The notes under the pieces are model-generated. The model was not told the DNA's origin. It saw only the letters and a list, made by a program, of their open reading frames with translations, and did no database searches. 55,211 nt of DNA from Bacillota bacterium (GTDB lineage: Bacteria; Bacillota; Clostridia; Oscillospirales; Ruminococcaceae): assembly GCA_023460535.1 (NCBI GenBank), contig JAEWPV010000019.1:1-55211 (forward strand), written 5' to 3'. The position numbers and the translations under genes were made by a program. Each line of letters starts with the position of its first letter. The stretch's first letter is position 1. Positions 32,092-41,346 of the stretch are shown piece by piece.

Positions 32092-34467
32092 TTAAACTGA
32101 AACAGGGGTAATGCCCCAGATGTTCTGCGCGTAGTCTGCTATGGTGCGGTCGGAGCTAAAGAGTCCCGCGTTACATAGGTTTAGCCAGGACTTTTGGGCA
32201 AAGGACAGCGTGCTTTGGTACTCCCGGTTTACGTCAAGCCGTATGTCCACGTAGCTCGTGAAGTCCTCCAGCAGGTAGTAGTGGTCGGGCTTGTGCCAGC
32301 TCGCACCCTTTAACAGCGCGTCGTGCAGCTCGGAAAAACCGCCTGTACCGCCATCGTCAAAAGACCCATCCACCAGTGCATCCACTACGCGTCGGATACA
32401 TGGGTTGTCGTTGTACAGCGCAAATGGGTCGTAGCGGTCTGCCATCTGTGTTAGCTCCTCTACCCGTCGGCCGAAAATGAAGTTGTTTTGCTCGCCTGCC
32501 TCCCGCACAATCTCGACATTCGCACCATCGTAGGTGCCAAGCGTCACGGTGCCGTTTAGCATAAACTTCATGTTGCCGGTGCCCGAAGCCTCGGTGCCCG
32601 CTGTGGATATCTGCTCTGAAATGTCCGCCGCGCAAACCAGCTTCTCGGCGTAGGACACGTTATAGTTGTGAACAAACACCACCTTCATCCGTCCGTTTAA
32701 CCGCTCATCACTGTTAATAACGCGAGCAATCTCGTTGATGAACTTGATGATTGCCTTTGCCCGCTTGTAACCGGGTGCAGCTTTGGCGCCAAACAGGAAG
32801 ACGGTGGGGTGAAAATTGGTGATGCGCCCGTCGAGGATGCCATAATAAATGTCGAGTATCGCAAACGCGTTTAGCAGCTGCCTCTTATACTCGTGCAGGC
32901 GCTTAATCTGAATGTCAAAAATGGCGTCGGGGTTAAGGTCAACTCCCTCATACCGGCGGATATGCTCCGCCAGACGGCGCTTGTTGTCCTGCTTGATGTC
33001 GATGAAACGGCGAAGCACCCGCTCATCCTCGGCAAACCGCTCCAACTCCTTGAGTGCGGAAAGGTCGGTAATCCAGCGATCGCTGCCAAGTAGCTCGGTA
33101 ATCAGCTTTGCAAGTGCGGGGTTACATAGCGCAAGCCATCGCCGCTGGGTAATGCCGTTGGTTTTGTTCTGAAAGCGCTCGGAGAATATACTGTACCAGT
33201 CAGCCATTTCCCGCTCGGTGAGCAGCTGGGTGTGAATCTGGGCAACGCCGTTGGTGTGGGCGGATGCATAGACTGCCAGACGCGCCATGTGGATGGTGTT
33301 ACCGTCCACGACCGCCATGCCCCGAACCTGTTCCTTCTCCATGCCCCGTTTGGCAAAATCCTTTTTTAACCGGCGATCGATTAAGCGGATTATCTGATAG
33401 ATGCGTGGTAACACCGAGCGCACCAATGCCCCGCTCCACTTTTCCAGTGCCTCCGCCATGATGGTGTGATTGGTATAGTGGAATACGCTCTGAGCGACGG
33501 CAAACGCGTCATCAAACGACAGCTCCTCCATATCCATCAATCGGCGTACCAGCTCGGGGATGGCAAGCACGGGATGGGTGTCGTTAAGCTGTATGGCATA
33601 AAACTCCGCAAAGCGGGACCAATCGTCACCGTGCAGCCGTTTATGGGTTCTAATTAGGTCGGCAATCGACGCACTGCTAAAAAAGTATTCCTGCTTAAGG
33701 CGCAGTCGCTTGCCGGCGAGTGTGTCATCGTTTGGGTAAAGCACGCGGGAGATATCCTCCGCGCGGTTTTTGGCGCGCGCCGACTCATCGTAGCGCTGGG
33801 CGTTAAATAACGCAAAAACAAAGCGTTCCAGTGGCTCTGCCTGCCAAAGGCGCAGGGTTCCCACATTGCTTGTGCCGTAACCAAGTATCGGCATATCATA
33901 GGGAACGGCGCGAACGGTCTGGTCGGCAAAGGCGACGGTAACCGTGTCCTCCTCCCGGCGAATCGACCATGGGTCTCCGTGGCGTGTCCAGTCGTCTGCT
34001 TCCTCCTGCTGCATACCATCCACAAACCGTTGCTTAAACAGCCCGTAGCGGTACCGTATGCCATAGCCGGCAAGCGGCAGGTTATGGGTGGCGGCGCTAT
34101 CCAAAAAGCAGGCGGCCAACCTGCCCAACCCGCCGTTACCCAGTGCCGCGTCCTCAATCTCCTCTAGGTCGGCAAGGCTTGCTCCGTATTGATGAAGCAA
34201 TCGGTCGGCATCCTCGGTCAGCCCAAGGCACAGCAGGTTGTTGTATACCGCACGCCCTACCAAAAACTCGGCAGAGAGATAACACGCGCGCTTCCCCTTT
34301 TCGTGGGCGAGCCTGCTTTTTTGCCAGTTATCCGCGACGTAAGACATAACCGCCTTGCCAAGCGCATTGTGTATCCGATAGACCGAAGGTCTTGCGTCGC
34401 CGCCCGATTGTTCTGCCCTTATGTGTGCGTCAAAGAGTGCTATGAAAGCCTCATTCTGTGTGCTCAT
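32092..34467 (-). CDS. glgP: Glycogen/maltodextrin phosphorylase
   Basis: A 791-residue GT35 phosphorylase that releases glucose 1-phosphate from alpha-1,4-glucans. The pyridoxal-phosphate lysine is Lys634 in EASGTGNMKFMLNGT, followed by TLGTYDGANVEI; the N-terminal region has GNGGLGRLAACFLDSAAT and GYGIRYRYGLFKQ. The open frame extends about 100 codons upstream, but that stretch lies antisense-like within malQ and is not protein-like. The true start MSTQNEAF overlaps the malQ stop by ATGA and has GGAAGGTGG upstream. It is the last gene of the maltodextrin operon; its product pairs with MalQ. Confidence 0.96.
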   Translation of the reverse strand: MSTQNEAFIALFDAHIRAEQSGGDARPSVYRIHNALGKAVMSYVADNWQKSRLAHEKGKRACYLSAEFLVGRAVYNNLLCLGLTEDADRLLHQYGASLADLEEIEDAALGNGGLGRLAACFLDSAATHNLPLAGYGIRYRYGLFKQRFVDGMQQEEADDWTRHGDPWSIRREEDTVTVAFADQTVRAVPYDMPILGYGTSNVGTLRLWQAEPLERFVFALFNAQRYDESARAKNRAEDISRVLYPNDDTLAGKRLRLKQEYFFSSASIADLIRTHKRLHGDDWSRFAEFYAIQLNDTHPVLAIPELVRRLMDMEELSFDDAFAVAQSVFHYTNHTIMAEALEKWSGALVRSVLPRIYQIIRLIDRRLKKDFAKRGMEKEQVRGMAVVDGNTIHMARLAVYASAHTNGVAQIHTQLLTEREMADWYSIFSERFQNKTNGITQRRWLALCNPALAKLITELLGSDRWITDLSALKELERFAEDERVLRRFIDIKQDNKRRLAEHIRRYEGVDLNPDAIFDIQIKRLHEYKRQLLNAFAILDIYYGILDGRITNFHPTVFLFGAKAAPGYKRAKAIIKFINEIARVINSDERLNGRMKVVFVHNYNVSYAEKLVCAADISEQISTAGTEASGTGNMKFMLNGTVTLGTYDGANVEIVREAGEQNNFIFGRRVEELTQMADRYDPFALYNDNPCIRRVVDALVDGSFDDGGTGGFSELHDALLKGASWHKPDHYYLLEDFTSYVDIRLDVNREYQSTLSFAQKSWLNLCNAGLFSSDRTIADYAQNIWGITPVSV

Positions 34468-35969
34468 CGCTGGCACCACCTTCCGTAAAGCTTGGTCAAA
34501 GCAAGGATATCCCGCGCCAGACCGTTTGACATACTGCAGGGCAGTGCACGCCACTGCCAGTTGCCGCCTACGGTAGAGGGCGCATTCATGCGCGCTTCGC
34601 CGCCAAGCTCCAAAAAGTCTTGCATGGGGGCAATGGCGATGTCGCCCACGCTTGCCCACGCCGCGCGGATTAAGCTCATGCCTCGAGGGTCGTTTCTGCG
34701 TATGCCAAGGTAACGCCGGCAAAAGCGCACATCGGCGCGGGGTGCTGATAAAAACCAGCCGCATACCGTGTCGTTGTCATGCGTTCCGGTGTACACCACA
34801 CAATTTTTGTCGTAGTTGTGGGGCAGATAGTCGCTTTCTTCCCGGGAATCAAACGCAAACTGCAGCACCTTCATGCCGGGGTATCCGACCTTTTTTTGCA
34901 GCTTGCGCACCGAATCGGTCAAAAAGCCGAGATCCTCGGCGATGATATTCCTTTTCCCTAGGGTTTTGCGCAGCACTTGAAAGAAATCGAAGCCCGGACC
35001 CTGCTGCCACACACCGTTTTCTGCTGTTTTATCGGCAGCGGGGATTACATAATAGCTATCAAACCCTCTGAAATGGTCGATGCGCACCACATCCGCTATT
35101 GTTGTTGCGCTTTGGAGTCGCCGCATCCACCAGGCGTAGCCGTCTTTTTTCATCTCATCCCACCGGTAGATGGGGTTGCCCCAAAGCTGCCCCGTTGCGC
35201 TGAAGGCATCCGGCGGACACCCCGCGACCACTGTGGGCAGCAGGCTTTCATCCAGTACAAACAATGTCGGGCTTGCCCAGACATCTGCACTGTCGTACGC
35301 GACGTAGATGGGAATATCGCCGATAATGGATATGCCGTTTTGGTTTGCGTAGCGCTTTAGTTTATCCCATTGAAAAAAGAACAGATATTGGACAAACCGC
35401 CAAAAGCCGATATCGTTGTGCAACAAACTTGAGTACTCCCGTAGGGCGCTTGGCTCGCGCAGGCGAATGTCCTCTGCCCACTCCGACCACGGCTTGCCGC
35501 CAAAATGATTTTTCAGCGCCATGAACAGCGCATAATCCTCCAGCCAGGACGCGTTTTGCAGGGAGAACGCACGCACCTTGCGCTTGTGCGCGTCATCCTG
35601 CCGCTCGTAGGCGGCGCGCAGAACATGAAACCGGTTTTCGTACAGCTTGCCGTAATCCACACGCGTAGGGTCGCTCCCCCATTCAATCGCTGTGATATCC
35701 TTTGTGCGTAACAGCCCCTCGTCGCATAATTCGTCAAGGTCGACGAAATAGGGGTTGCCCGCAAAGGTGGAAAACGACTGGTATGGGGAGTCGCCATAGC
35801 CCGTGGGTCCTATGGGGAGTATCTGCCAATAGCTTTGCCCGGAATCGGTTAAAAAATCCACAAAATCGTATGCCGCTTTCCCAAACGTGCCGATGCCGTA
35901 AGGCGAAGGCAGGCTGGAGATGTGCATTAAAATACCGCTGGAACGAATAGTAAAGCCCTCCCATGCCAT
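34464..35969 (-). CDS. malQ: 4-alpha-glucanotransferase (amylomaltase, GH77)
   Basis: A 501-residue GH77 enzyme that transfers maltosyl units between maltodextrins, making longer chains that GlgP can attack. The catalytic set is in place: nucleophile Asp298 (VVRIDHFRGFD), acid/base Glu345 (IIAEDLG) and transition-state Asp398 (TGTHDND). The N-terminus SSGILMHISSLPSPYGIGTFG is characteristic. The stop overlaps the glgP start (ATGA), implying translational coupling. It starts 42 bases downstream of the second permease gene in the LacI-controlled operon. Confidence 0.97.
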   Translation of the reverse strand: MAWEGFTIRSSGILMHISSLPSPYGIGTFGKAAYDFVDFLTDSGQSYWQILPIGPTGYGDSPYQSFSTFAGNPYFVDLDELCDEGLLRTKDITAIEWGSDPTRVDYGKLYENRFHVLRAAYERQDDAHKRKVRAFSLQNASWLEDYALFMALKNHFGGKPWSEWAEDIRLREPSALREYSSLLHNDIGFWRFVQYLFFFQWDKLKRYANQNGISIIGDIPIYVAYDSADVWASPTLFVLDESLLPTVVAGCPPDAFSATGQLWGNPIYRWDEMKKDGYAWWMRRLQSATTIADVVRIDHFRGFDSYYVIPAADKTAENGVWQQGPGFDFFQVLRKTLGKRNIIAEDLGFLTDSVRKLQKKVGYPGMKVLQFAFDSREESDYLPHNYDKNCVVYTGTHDNDTVCGWFLSAPRADVRFCRRYLGIRRNDPRGMSLIRAAWASVGDIAIAPMQDFLELGGEARMNAPSTVGGNWQWRALPCSMSNGLARDILALTKLYGRWCQR

Positions 35970-36011
35970 ATATGCTGCGATGATCTATTGCTTGCCAAGC
36001 AGATAAGGGGG

Positions 36012-36851
36012 TTATCCCTTTACTGCACCAGCGGTCACGCCCTTGATAATGTACTTCTGACAGCTAAGGTAGAAGATGATAATGGGAATAATGGTAAGCA
36101 CCAGCATCGCCATCATAGCGCCCATGTCCTTTGAGCCGTAGCCGCCGCGCAGGTATTGTACCGCGATAGGCAGAGTACGATACTTGTTGCCAATAACAAG
36201 CAGCGGCAGCAGGTAGTCGTTCCAAATCCACATTACGTTTAAAATTGCCACGGTGATGGCTGTGGGCTTGAGCATGGGGAATACCACATAAAAGAAGGTC
36301 TGGGGCGGGGTGCAACTGTCTATTAACGCCGCCTCTTCCACCTCTACGGGGATGGACTTGACAAAGCCTGAGAACATAAACACCGCAAGCCCCGCGCCAA
36401 AGCCCAGATAGATGACAATAATGCCAACTGCGTTATCAAGCTTTAGAATGTTTGCCATCTTAGACATTGTAAACATCACCATCTGAAACGGCACAATCAT
36501 GGAAAACACAAACATATAATACAAAATGCTGCTTATTTTACTCTTTACTCTTACAATACACCATGCGGTCATCGAAGTAAATAACACAATCACACAGACC
36601 GAACAAACGGTAATAAAAAGCGAGTACATAAATGCACTGGGAAAGCCGGTTTTGGATATGCCGCTGATGTAGTTTGTGATACCCGAGAAGGTCTTTTCGT
36701 CGGGCAAAGAAAACGGCTGTTCGGAGATATAAAAGCGACCCTTGAATGAGTTGATGAAGATGATCAAGATGGGTGCTAAAAAGGAGACCGCCAATAGGGA
36801 TAAAAAGACGGTCAACATGAAGGACGACGCCTTGCTTTTGTTTTTTGCCAT
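36012..36851 (-). CDS. Sugar ABC transporter permease, MalG type
   Basis: A 279-residue inner-membrane permease with about six membrane segments and the ATPase-contact EAA loop (EVEEAALIDSCTPPQTFFYVVFP). The C-terminus KYIIKGVTAGAVKG is typical of the MalG/LacG type. The start at 36851 (MAKNKSKASSF) is preferred, with AAAGGGTGACGGAT in front; 17 further in-frame codons lie upstream. It is the second permease of a CUT1-type transporter whose binding protein and first permease are encoded just upstream. Substrate maltodextrin is inferred from malQ and glgP in the same operon. Confidence 0.92.
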   Translation of the reverse strand: MAKNKSKASSFMLTVFLSLLAVSFLAPILIIFINSFKGRFYISEQPFSLPDEKTFSGITNYISGISKTGFPSAFMYSLFITVCSVCVIVLFTSMTAWCIVRVKSKISSILYYMFVFSMIVPFQMVMFTMSKMANILKLDNAVGIIVIYLGFGAGLAVFMFSGFVKSIPVEVEEAALIDSCTPPQTFFYVVFPMLKPTAITVAILNVMWIWNDYLLPLLVIGNKYRTLPIAVQYLRGGYGSKDMGAMMAMLVLTIIPIIIFYLSCQKYIIKGVTAGAVKG

Positions 36852-36945
36852 ATCCGTCACCCTTTCTTTGTGGCGGCTAAGCCGCTGCCATATTTTGCGC
36901 ACAAATTAACCCAAAACACGAAGTGGAGTGCTTGAATTGTTGTAA

Positions 36946-37791
36946 TCAAACCTCTACCTCCTGCCGCCTGCTGAAAACAAGCTGTATCAGCGCGATGGCG
37001 CCCACCAACACAAAGAACACTACCGCCTTTGCCTGCCCCACGCCCTCAAACCCGGCGCGCCCGTAAAAGGTGTTGTAGATGTTTAGTGCCAGCATCTCGG
37101 TTTGCTTGGAGGGCGCGCCCGCAGTCAGGGCAAGGTTCTGGTCAAACAGCTTAAAGGAATTGGTGAGCGTTAAAAAGGTGCAGATGGTAACGGCGGGCAT
37201 TACAAACGGCAGCTTAATTTGAAACAGAATCTGCGCAGGGGTGGCACCGTCCACCGAGGCAGCGTCGAGCATATCAACCGGGATGTTTTGAATGGCGGCG
37301 ATATAGATAATCATCATGTAGCCGACCATCTGCCAGTTCATGAGCACCACAAGTCCCCAAAAGCCGTAATCCGCCTTGGTAGTAATGGTCGCTTCAAACT
37401 GGTACAGAATGCCGTTGATGATGAGCTGCCAGATGTAGCCGAGCACAATACCCCCGATGAGGTTTGGCATAAAGAACACGGTGCGGAACAGGTTGGTTCC
37501 GCGTATGCCGCGCGTTAACAGCAACGCAAGCAAAAATGCGAGCAGATTAATGGTGATAACCGAAACCACCGTAAAGCGAAAGGTAAACCACAGTGCGTTT
37601 ATAAAATCCCCGCTTGAGGTAAACGCCGTAATGTAGTTTTTTAGCCCAACCCATCTTGCGTTTGTGACGGAAGTAAACTCGGTAAACGACAGATAAATAC
37701 CCATTACAAACGGAATAGCAAACGAAATCGCAAACGCGATAACGGTTGGCAAAGTAAATAAGGCATAATACCGTTTTATTGCTTTTTGCAT
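36946..37791 (-). CDS. Sugar ABC transporter permease, MalF type
   Basis: A 281-residue permease with about six membrane segments (ALFTLPTVIAFAISFAIPFV first) and the EAA loop PVDMLDAASVDGATPAQILFQIKLP. It is the first permease of the CUT1 pair, 94 bases upstream of the second. Start choice is uncertain: ATG at 37791 (MQKAIKRYY) or ATG at 37803 four codons earlier, since the AGAAAGG site lies closest to the latter but at a very short spacing. No ATP-binding gene is present; CUT1 systems in Firmicutes often share an MsmX-type ATPase encoded elsewhere. Confidence 0.92.
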   Translation of the reverse strand: MQKAIKRYYALFTLPTVIAFAISFAIPFVMGIYLSFTEFTSVTNARWVGLKNYITAFTSSGDFINALWFTFRFTVVSVITINLLAFLLALLLTRGIRGTNLFRTVFFMPNLIGGIVLGYIWQLIINGILYQFEATITTKADYGFWGLVVLMNWQMVGYMMIIYIAAIQNIPVDMLDAASVDGATPAQILFQIKLPFVMPAVTICTFLTLTNSFKLFDQNLALTAGAPSKQTEMLALNIYNTFYGRAGFEGVGQAKAVVFFVLVGAIALIQLVFSRRQEVEV

Positions 37792-37946
37792 AGAGATGAC
37801 CATGCCTTTCTGGTTTTTGCTTATTGGCGCAAAACGCACGATAGCAATAAACCGAATAAATTAGATGGCGCGTTATAAGCAAACAGTCTGGTTAACACTC
37901 TTTCGTTTTACGCTTGCTTCGGTACGGGTAACCGCGATTATAATTA

Positions 37947-37980
37947 TAATGCCCCGCGCCCAAACGGACGCAGGGCATTA
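37947..37980 (-). terminator. Intercistronic hairpin after the binding-protein gene
   Basis: TAATGCCCCGCG pairs with CGCAGGGCATTA, apart from one mismatch, in the gap between the binding-protein gene and the permease genes. Such a hairpin can act as partial terminator or RNA-end stabiliser, giving more binding protein than permease. Confidence 0.65.
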
Positions 37981-38029
37981 CGTACAGTAAAAGCGGTAAT
38001 ATTTTAATGAAGGAGGCTTTTGTACAGAT

Positions 38030-39433
38030 TTATTGGGCGTTAGCCTTTTCACTCGCCCACATATCCTTAAATACGCCGACTACATCGTTCCAGGACTTGC
38101 TGCCCTGTGCATATTCCAGCAAAGCGGCGCCAAAGGCGTCCTTAAAGGTCTGGCTGGGGAACGCAGCGAAGGTCCATGCAACAGAAGTCGCGTCCTTTTC
38201 CATCCACGCCAGCACTTCCTTGGCAAGCGGGTCGGTGGGCTTTTCGTTCTCTTCGAAGGTATCGAACGGTGCGATGAAGCCCAGCTTGTTGGTTACGAAG
38301 TCCTTACCGGTATCGCTGGAGAACAGCCAGTCGAGGAAATCGATAGATGCCTTCTGCTTCTCGGCGGATACCTGGCTGTTAACCGCAAAGTAGTTCTCGG
38401 TACCTACGCACAGACCCTGCTTCTCTTCGCCCGAAACGCCGGTGTAGATCGGCATAAACTTAATGTCCTCGGCATTCACGGTGTTGCCGTCTACGCCGCT
38501 GATCTGTCCCCAAGCCCAGTTTCCGTTCTGAACCATTGCTACTCTGCCAAGGGCAAACTCGGCCATTGAATCGTCTACCGACTTGCTGCCCAGCAGGCCC
38601 TTTGCGGTAACGGAATTGTTCAGGTAAAGGTCAAAGATGTTGCGGTAGTTGTCGCTGTACTTAAAGGCTACCTCGTTTGCGGCAAGTCCCGCCAAAACGG
38701 TGTTGTCAAACGCCGTGTTGTCCTTGAACTCGTAGTACAGGGGCAGGTTTGCAAGGTGGGTCTGCCATCTCCAATCCTCACCGGAGGTAAGGGAGGTGGA
38801 GGCGAATACGCCTTCGATGCCAAGCTCCGATTTCTTTGCGGTCATGTCCTCAACAACCGCCTTAAGGGTGGCAAAGTTGTTGATTTCGGCAGCGGAAGAG
38901 ATAGAAACCGCTTTGCTGGAAAGCGCAAAGTATTTTTCCATAATCGCGTTGTTATAGATAATGCCGTAGCCCTCTACAACATAGGGAATGCCGTACACGC
39001 CGTCGCCGCTTGCTACGGCAAGGCTCTTGTCGGTCAGGTGCGAATACAGCTCGGTGTCCTTTAAGTCAAGGCAGTAGTCTGCCCAGCTCTGGTAGCCCAC
39101 GGGCCCGTTGATCTGAAAGATGGTAGGTGCATCGCTCTTTGCAATCTCGCTCTTGAGCGTTTGCTCGTAGGTGCCGCTGGCGGCGGTAACAACGTTAACC
39201 GTTACCCCCGTCTCCGCCTTGTAGGCAGCTGCGATTTCGTCGTAAATGGGTGCAATCTCCGGCTTAAAGTTCAAAAAGTAGATTTCTTCAGCCGCAGCGG
39301 GAGGTGGGGATGCGGGCTCTCCGGCGCTGGGGGCTGCGGACGGAGTCGTCGCACCCTGTCCGCAGGCCGCCAAAGACATGAGTACCATCAGCGCTGCCAG
39401 CGCCAGAGCAAAAATCTTGCTTGCTTTTCTCAT
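38030..39433 (-). CDS. Extracellular solute-binding lipoprotein of a sugar ABC transporter (family 1)
   Basis: A 467-residue lipoprotein with signal peptide and lipobox LAAC (Cys24), a Ala/Pro/Ser-rich linker, then the two-lobed family 1 sugar-binding fold (EIYFLNFKPEIAPIYDEIAAAY, APTIFQINGPVGYQSWADY, ALGRVAMVQNGNWAWGQI). It is held at the outer face of the membrane and delivers oligosaccharide to the two permeases downstream. AGGAGGATTATT precedes the chosen ATG at 39433. It follows the lacI-type gene by 57 bases and is probably on the same transcript. Maltodextrin is the inferred ligand. Confidence 0.93.
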   Translation of the reverse strand: MRKASKIFALALAALMVLMSLAACGQGATTPSAAPSAGEPASPPPAAAEEIYFLNFKPEIAPIYDEIAAAYKAETGVTVNVVTAASGTYEQTLKSEIAKSDAPTIFQINGPVGYQSWADYCLDLKDTELYSHLTDKSLAVASGDGVYGIPYVVEGYGIIYNNAIMEKYFALSSKAVSISSAAEINNFATLKAVVEDMTAKKSELGIEGVFASTSLTSGEDWRWQTHLANLPLYYEFKDNTAFDNTVLAGLAANEVAFKYSDNYRNIFDLYLNNSVTAKGLLGSKSVDDSMAEFALGRVAMVQNGNWAWGQISGVDGNTVNAEDIKFMPIYTGVSGEEKQGLCVGTENYFAVNSQVSAEKQKASIDFLDWLFSSDTGKDFVTNKLGFIAPFDTFEENEKPTDPLAKEVLAWMEKDATSVAWTFAAFPSQTFKDAFGAALLEYAQGSKSWNDVVGVFKDMWASEKANAQ

Positions 39434-39490
39434 AATAATCCTCCTGTAATCGTTTGGTTTATGGTAAGGTCTATCGACCATATCCCACGG

Positions 39491-40492
39491 TTAAATGCGT
39501 TTGACCGACTCCCCTACTACCAGCTCCGCATCAAGCAAACGGTGGTTGGCAGGCTCGGAAGCCTGTACCGAACGCAACAGCATTTTTGCTGTGTGCGCCG
39601 CAATCTGTTCGCAGGGCTGACGCACGGTGGTGAGGCGGGGGCTGTAATAATCCGCAAGTTCAATACCGTCAAAGCCAATGACCGAGATGTCGTTCGGCAC
39701 ACGCAGCCCGTAGTCGTTGATGGCGCGGATACACCCCATTGCCATTAGGTCCGACATAGCAAAGATTGCGGTAATTTTTCTGTTTGTTGCCAACAGCTCC
39801 TTGGTAGCCTCGTAAGCCGAGCTCACTGAAAAGTGCGCCGGTGCAAAGGACGCGGTGTCAAACACCTGCCCATGCTCCTCTATGCTTTGACGATACCCGG
39901 CGAGACGCAGTCCGCCGATGTAGGAGATATCATAATCTCCGCCCACTACGGCAATATGCCGGTGACCATTTTCAAACAGATAATCCACCGCCCTCTTGGC
40001 GCAACGGGTGTCGTCTACGCTTACGCTTGAAAGGTTATCAAACGAAAGATCCTTTGCGCTTGTGGTGCTGAGCACACAGGGAATGCCGATGCCGGAAAAG
40101 CGTTTTTGAAACGTTTTAATATTACCGCCCAAAAAAACGATGCCACGCGGCTTGATTTCACGGCACAGCTGTTCGGCGCTGCGCACCTCGTTCTCTTCTT
40201 CGTCAATATAATGCACCACAACGCCGAGCCCCGACCTGCTTAATGTAATCTGTAAATGCTCGATAATTGACGCAAAAAACAGGTTGAAACTTCCCTTTAC
40301 AAGGATAACGACGCTGTTGCTCTCCTGCTGCTTCAGATGACGGGCGTTGGAGTTTGGGATAAACCGGTGCTCTTTGACAATCTGGTTTATCTTTTCCTTG
40401 GTTTCTTCGCTGACATCCGGATGGTTGTTAAGCGCCCGCGAAACGGTACTGATACCATATCCCGAAAGTCTTGCGATATCCTTAATGGTCAA
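39491..40492 (-). CDS. LacI-family repressor of the maltodextrin operon
   Basis: A 333-residue LacI/GalR regulator. The N-terminal helix-turn-helix reads TIKDIARLSGYGISTVSRAL with hinge helix at about 45-58, followed by a periplasmic-binding-protein-like effector domain (GHRHIAVVGGDYDISYIGGLRLAGY, FAMSDLMAMGCIRAINDYGLRVP, DISVIGFDGIEL). The start is a TTG with AGGTGG nine bases upstream; no ATG fits. It is the first gene of the lacI-binding protein-permeases-malQ-glgP operon. A palindromic operator at 40513-40543 sits between its promoter and start, so it probably represses the whole operon until a maltose-type inducer binds. Confidence 0.93.
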   Translation of the reverse strand: MTIKDIARLSGYGISTVSRALNNHPDVSEETKEKINQIVKEHRFIPNSNARHLKQQESNSVVILVKGSFNLFFASIIEHLQITLSRSGLGVVVHYIDEEENEVRSAEQLCREIKPRGIVFLGGNIKTFQKRFSGIGIPCVLSTTSAKDLSFDNLSSVSVDDTRCAKRAVDYLFENGHRHIAVVGGDYDISYIGGLRLAGYRQSIEEHGQVFDTASFAPAHFSVSSAYEATKELLATNRKITAIFAMSDLMAMGCIRAINDYGLRVPNDISVIGFDGIELADYYSPRLTTVRQPCEQIAAHTAKMLLRSVQASEPANHRLLDAELVVGESVKRI

Positions 40493-40512
40493 ATTGGCTC
40501 ACCACCTATAAT

Positions 40513-40543
40513 CGTTTCCGGTATAGTTACCGGAAACGTTTCC
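40513..40543. promoter_or_regulatory. LacI-type operator of the maltodextrin operon
   Basis: CGTTTCCGGTA-TAGT-TACCGGAAACG is a perfect 11-bp inverted repeat (40513-40538). It overlaps GGAAACGTTTCC (40532-40543), a perfect palindrome with the central CG typical of LacI-family sites. It lies just downstream of the predicted promoter, so binding would block transcription. Confidence 0.8.
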
Positions 40544-40556
40544 AGTCCATGACGCT

Positions 40557-40585
40557 ATTATAGCACAATAGCATGGATTCCGCAA
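40557..40585 (-). promoter_or_regulatory. Promoter of the maltodextrin operon
   Basis: On the minus strand TTGCGG (40585-40580) and TATAAT (40562-40557) are 17 bases apart. Initiation would fall near 40550, immediately ahead of the operator. Confidence 0.7.
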
Positions 40586-40664
40586 TCAAGATTACACAAA
40601 AACGTTATTGTGCTTGACTTTTGTTGTATTATTTTATGCAATAATCACAAAAGTATGATATGCC

Positions 40665-40735
40665 CAAATAACCTAAACAGACATAAATGCAAGTTTAGGC
40701 TCCATTTTATTCGGACATGATTTAAACGAATCGCG
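40665..40735 (+). repeat. Possible diverged copy D of the interspersed repeat
   Basis: CTCCATTTTATTCGGACATG then ATTTAAA resembles CTCGATTTTGCTCGGACATT then ATTAAAG of copy B. The left half is poorly conserved, so the assignment is tentative. Confidence 0.35.
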
Positions 40736-40804
40736 ATACATCATTCATTCGTTTGTCTCGGGAGGAAAACAAAACGGACTAATGTGACGTTTAACCTAAA
40801 CTCC

Positions 40805-40833
40805 TTGATTATCCTGCCGAAATAGGATATGAT
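40805..40833 (+). promoter_or_regulatory. Promoter of the 146-residue orphan gene
   Basis: TTGATT (40805-40810) and TATGAT (40828-40833) are separated by 17 bases, which places initiation about 18 bases before the start codon. Confidence 0.7.
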
Positions 40834-40858
40834 AGGCATAGAGAGGCAGGGGTTTTGT

Positions 40859-41299
40859 ATGACGGTTTTAAAGATGTCAACCCAATATTACAACACCTAT
40901 ACCAATCCGTCCGTCGGATCGGTCGACACTGCCGCGTACGCAAAAAAGGTCTATAATGTAAAAAATCTATCCGCTTCCCTTGGGGTGGCTGCGAGTGCGA
41001 AAAGCCAAAGCTTTGCAACACTTCGCAATGTGGACTCCTTTGTAAAAAACGGGTTTACTGCTAGTGGACTTGAGCAGTATGAGTCACTTAAGGCGGCAGT
41101 TACTTCGAACACCACGGCCAAGCTTATTTCGGGAGGCACGGGTATCTCTTCGATGTACGGGCTACTTGGAACACAGCTTGATAGGATTACGGATCAGGTA
41201 AACGAGTTGTTCTCTTCGCAGGTAACCTCTGCGGTTTCCGGTTATTCCGGCTATCTAAACACCGCCTCGGCTGGCTCTTTGTTGGACATTACGGCGTAG
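40859..41299 (+). CDS. Small Ser/Ala/Thr-rich hypothetical protein
   Basis: A 146-residue protein I do not recognise. It starts at the ATG at 40859 with GGCAGGGG upstream and has its own promoter and terminator, so it is very likely expressed. There is no signal peptide or membrane segment. The sequence is rich in Ser, Ala, Thr, Tyr and Gly, with a central helical part (KNLSASLGVAASAKSQSFAT, NVDSFVKNGFTASGLEQYES) and a C-terminus GYSGYLNTASAGSLLDITA. The style recalls small surface- or flagella-associated proteins of clostridia, but that is only an impression. Confidence 0.65.
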   Translation: MTVLKMSTQYYNTYTNPSVGSVDTAAYAKKVYNVKNLSASLGVAASAKSQSFATLRNVDSFVKNGFTASGLEQYESLKAAVTSNTTAKLISGGTGISSMYGLLGTQLDRITDQVNELFSSQVTSAVSGYSGYLNTASAGSLLDITA

Positions 41300-41346
41300 C
41301 AGCAAGGTAAGGCATCCGGTCGCCGAAAAGAGATATGACAAACGCA

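Noticed and set aside
33654..34157. 167-residue open frame on the minus strand
   Set aside because: Overlaps glgP in another frame on the same strand; composition is Arg/Thr/Pro-biased as expected of a shadow frame.
34468..34764. N-terminal extension of the GlgP frame by 99 codons
   Set aside because: It lies inside malQ in another frame, is rich in Arg/His/Pro and unlike any phosphorylase; the ATGA junction with a good ribosome site gives the true start.
39161..39748. 195-residue open frame on the plus strand
   Set aside because: Antisense to the sugar-binding protein and LacI genes; Gly/Arg-rich translation with no family features.
40829..40858. Upstream extension of the 146-residue gene (MIGIERQGFC)
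   Set aside because: It starts inside the -10 box TATGAT of the predicted promoter, so it cannot be translated from that transcript.
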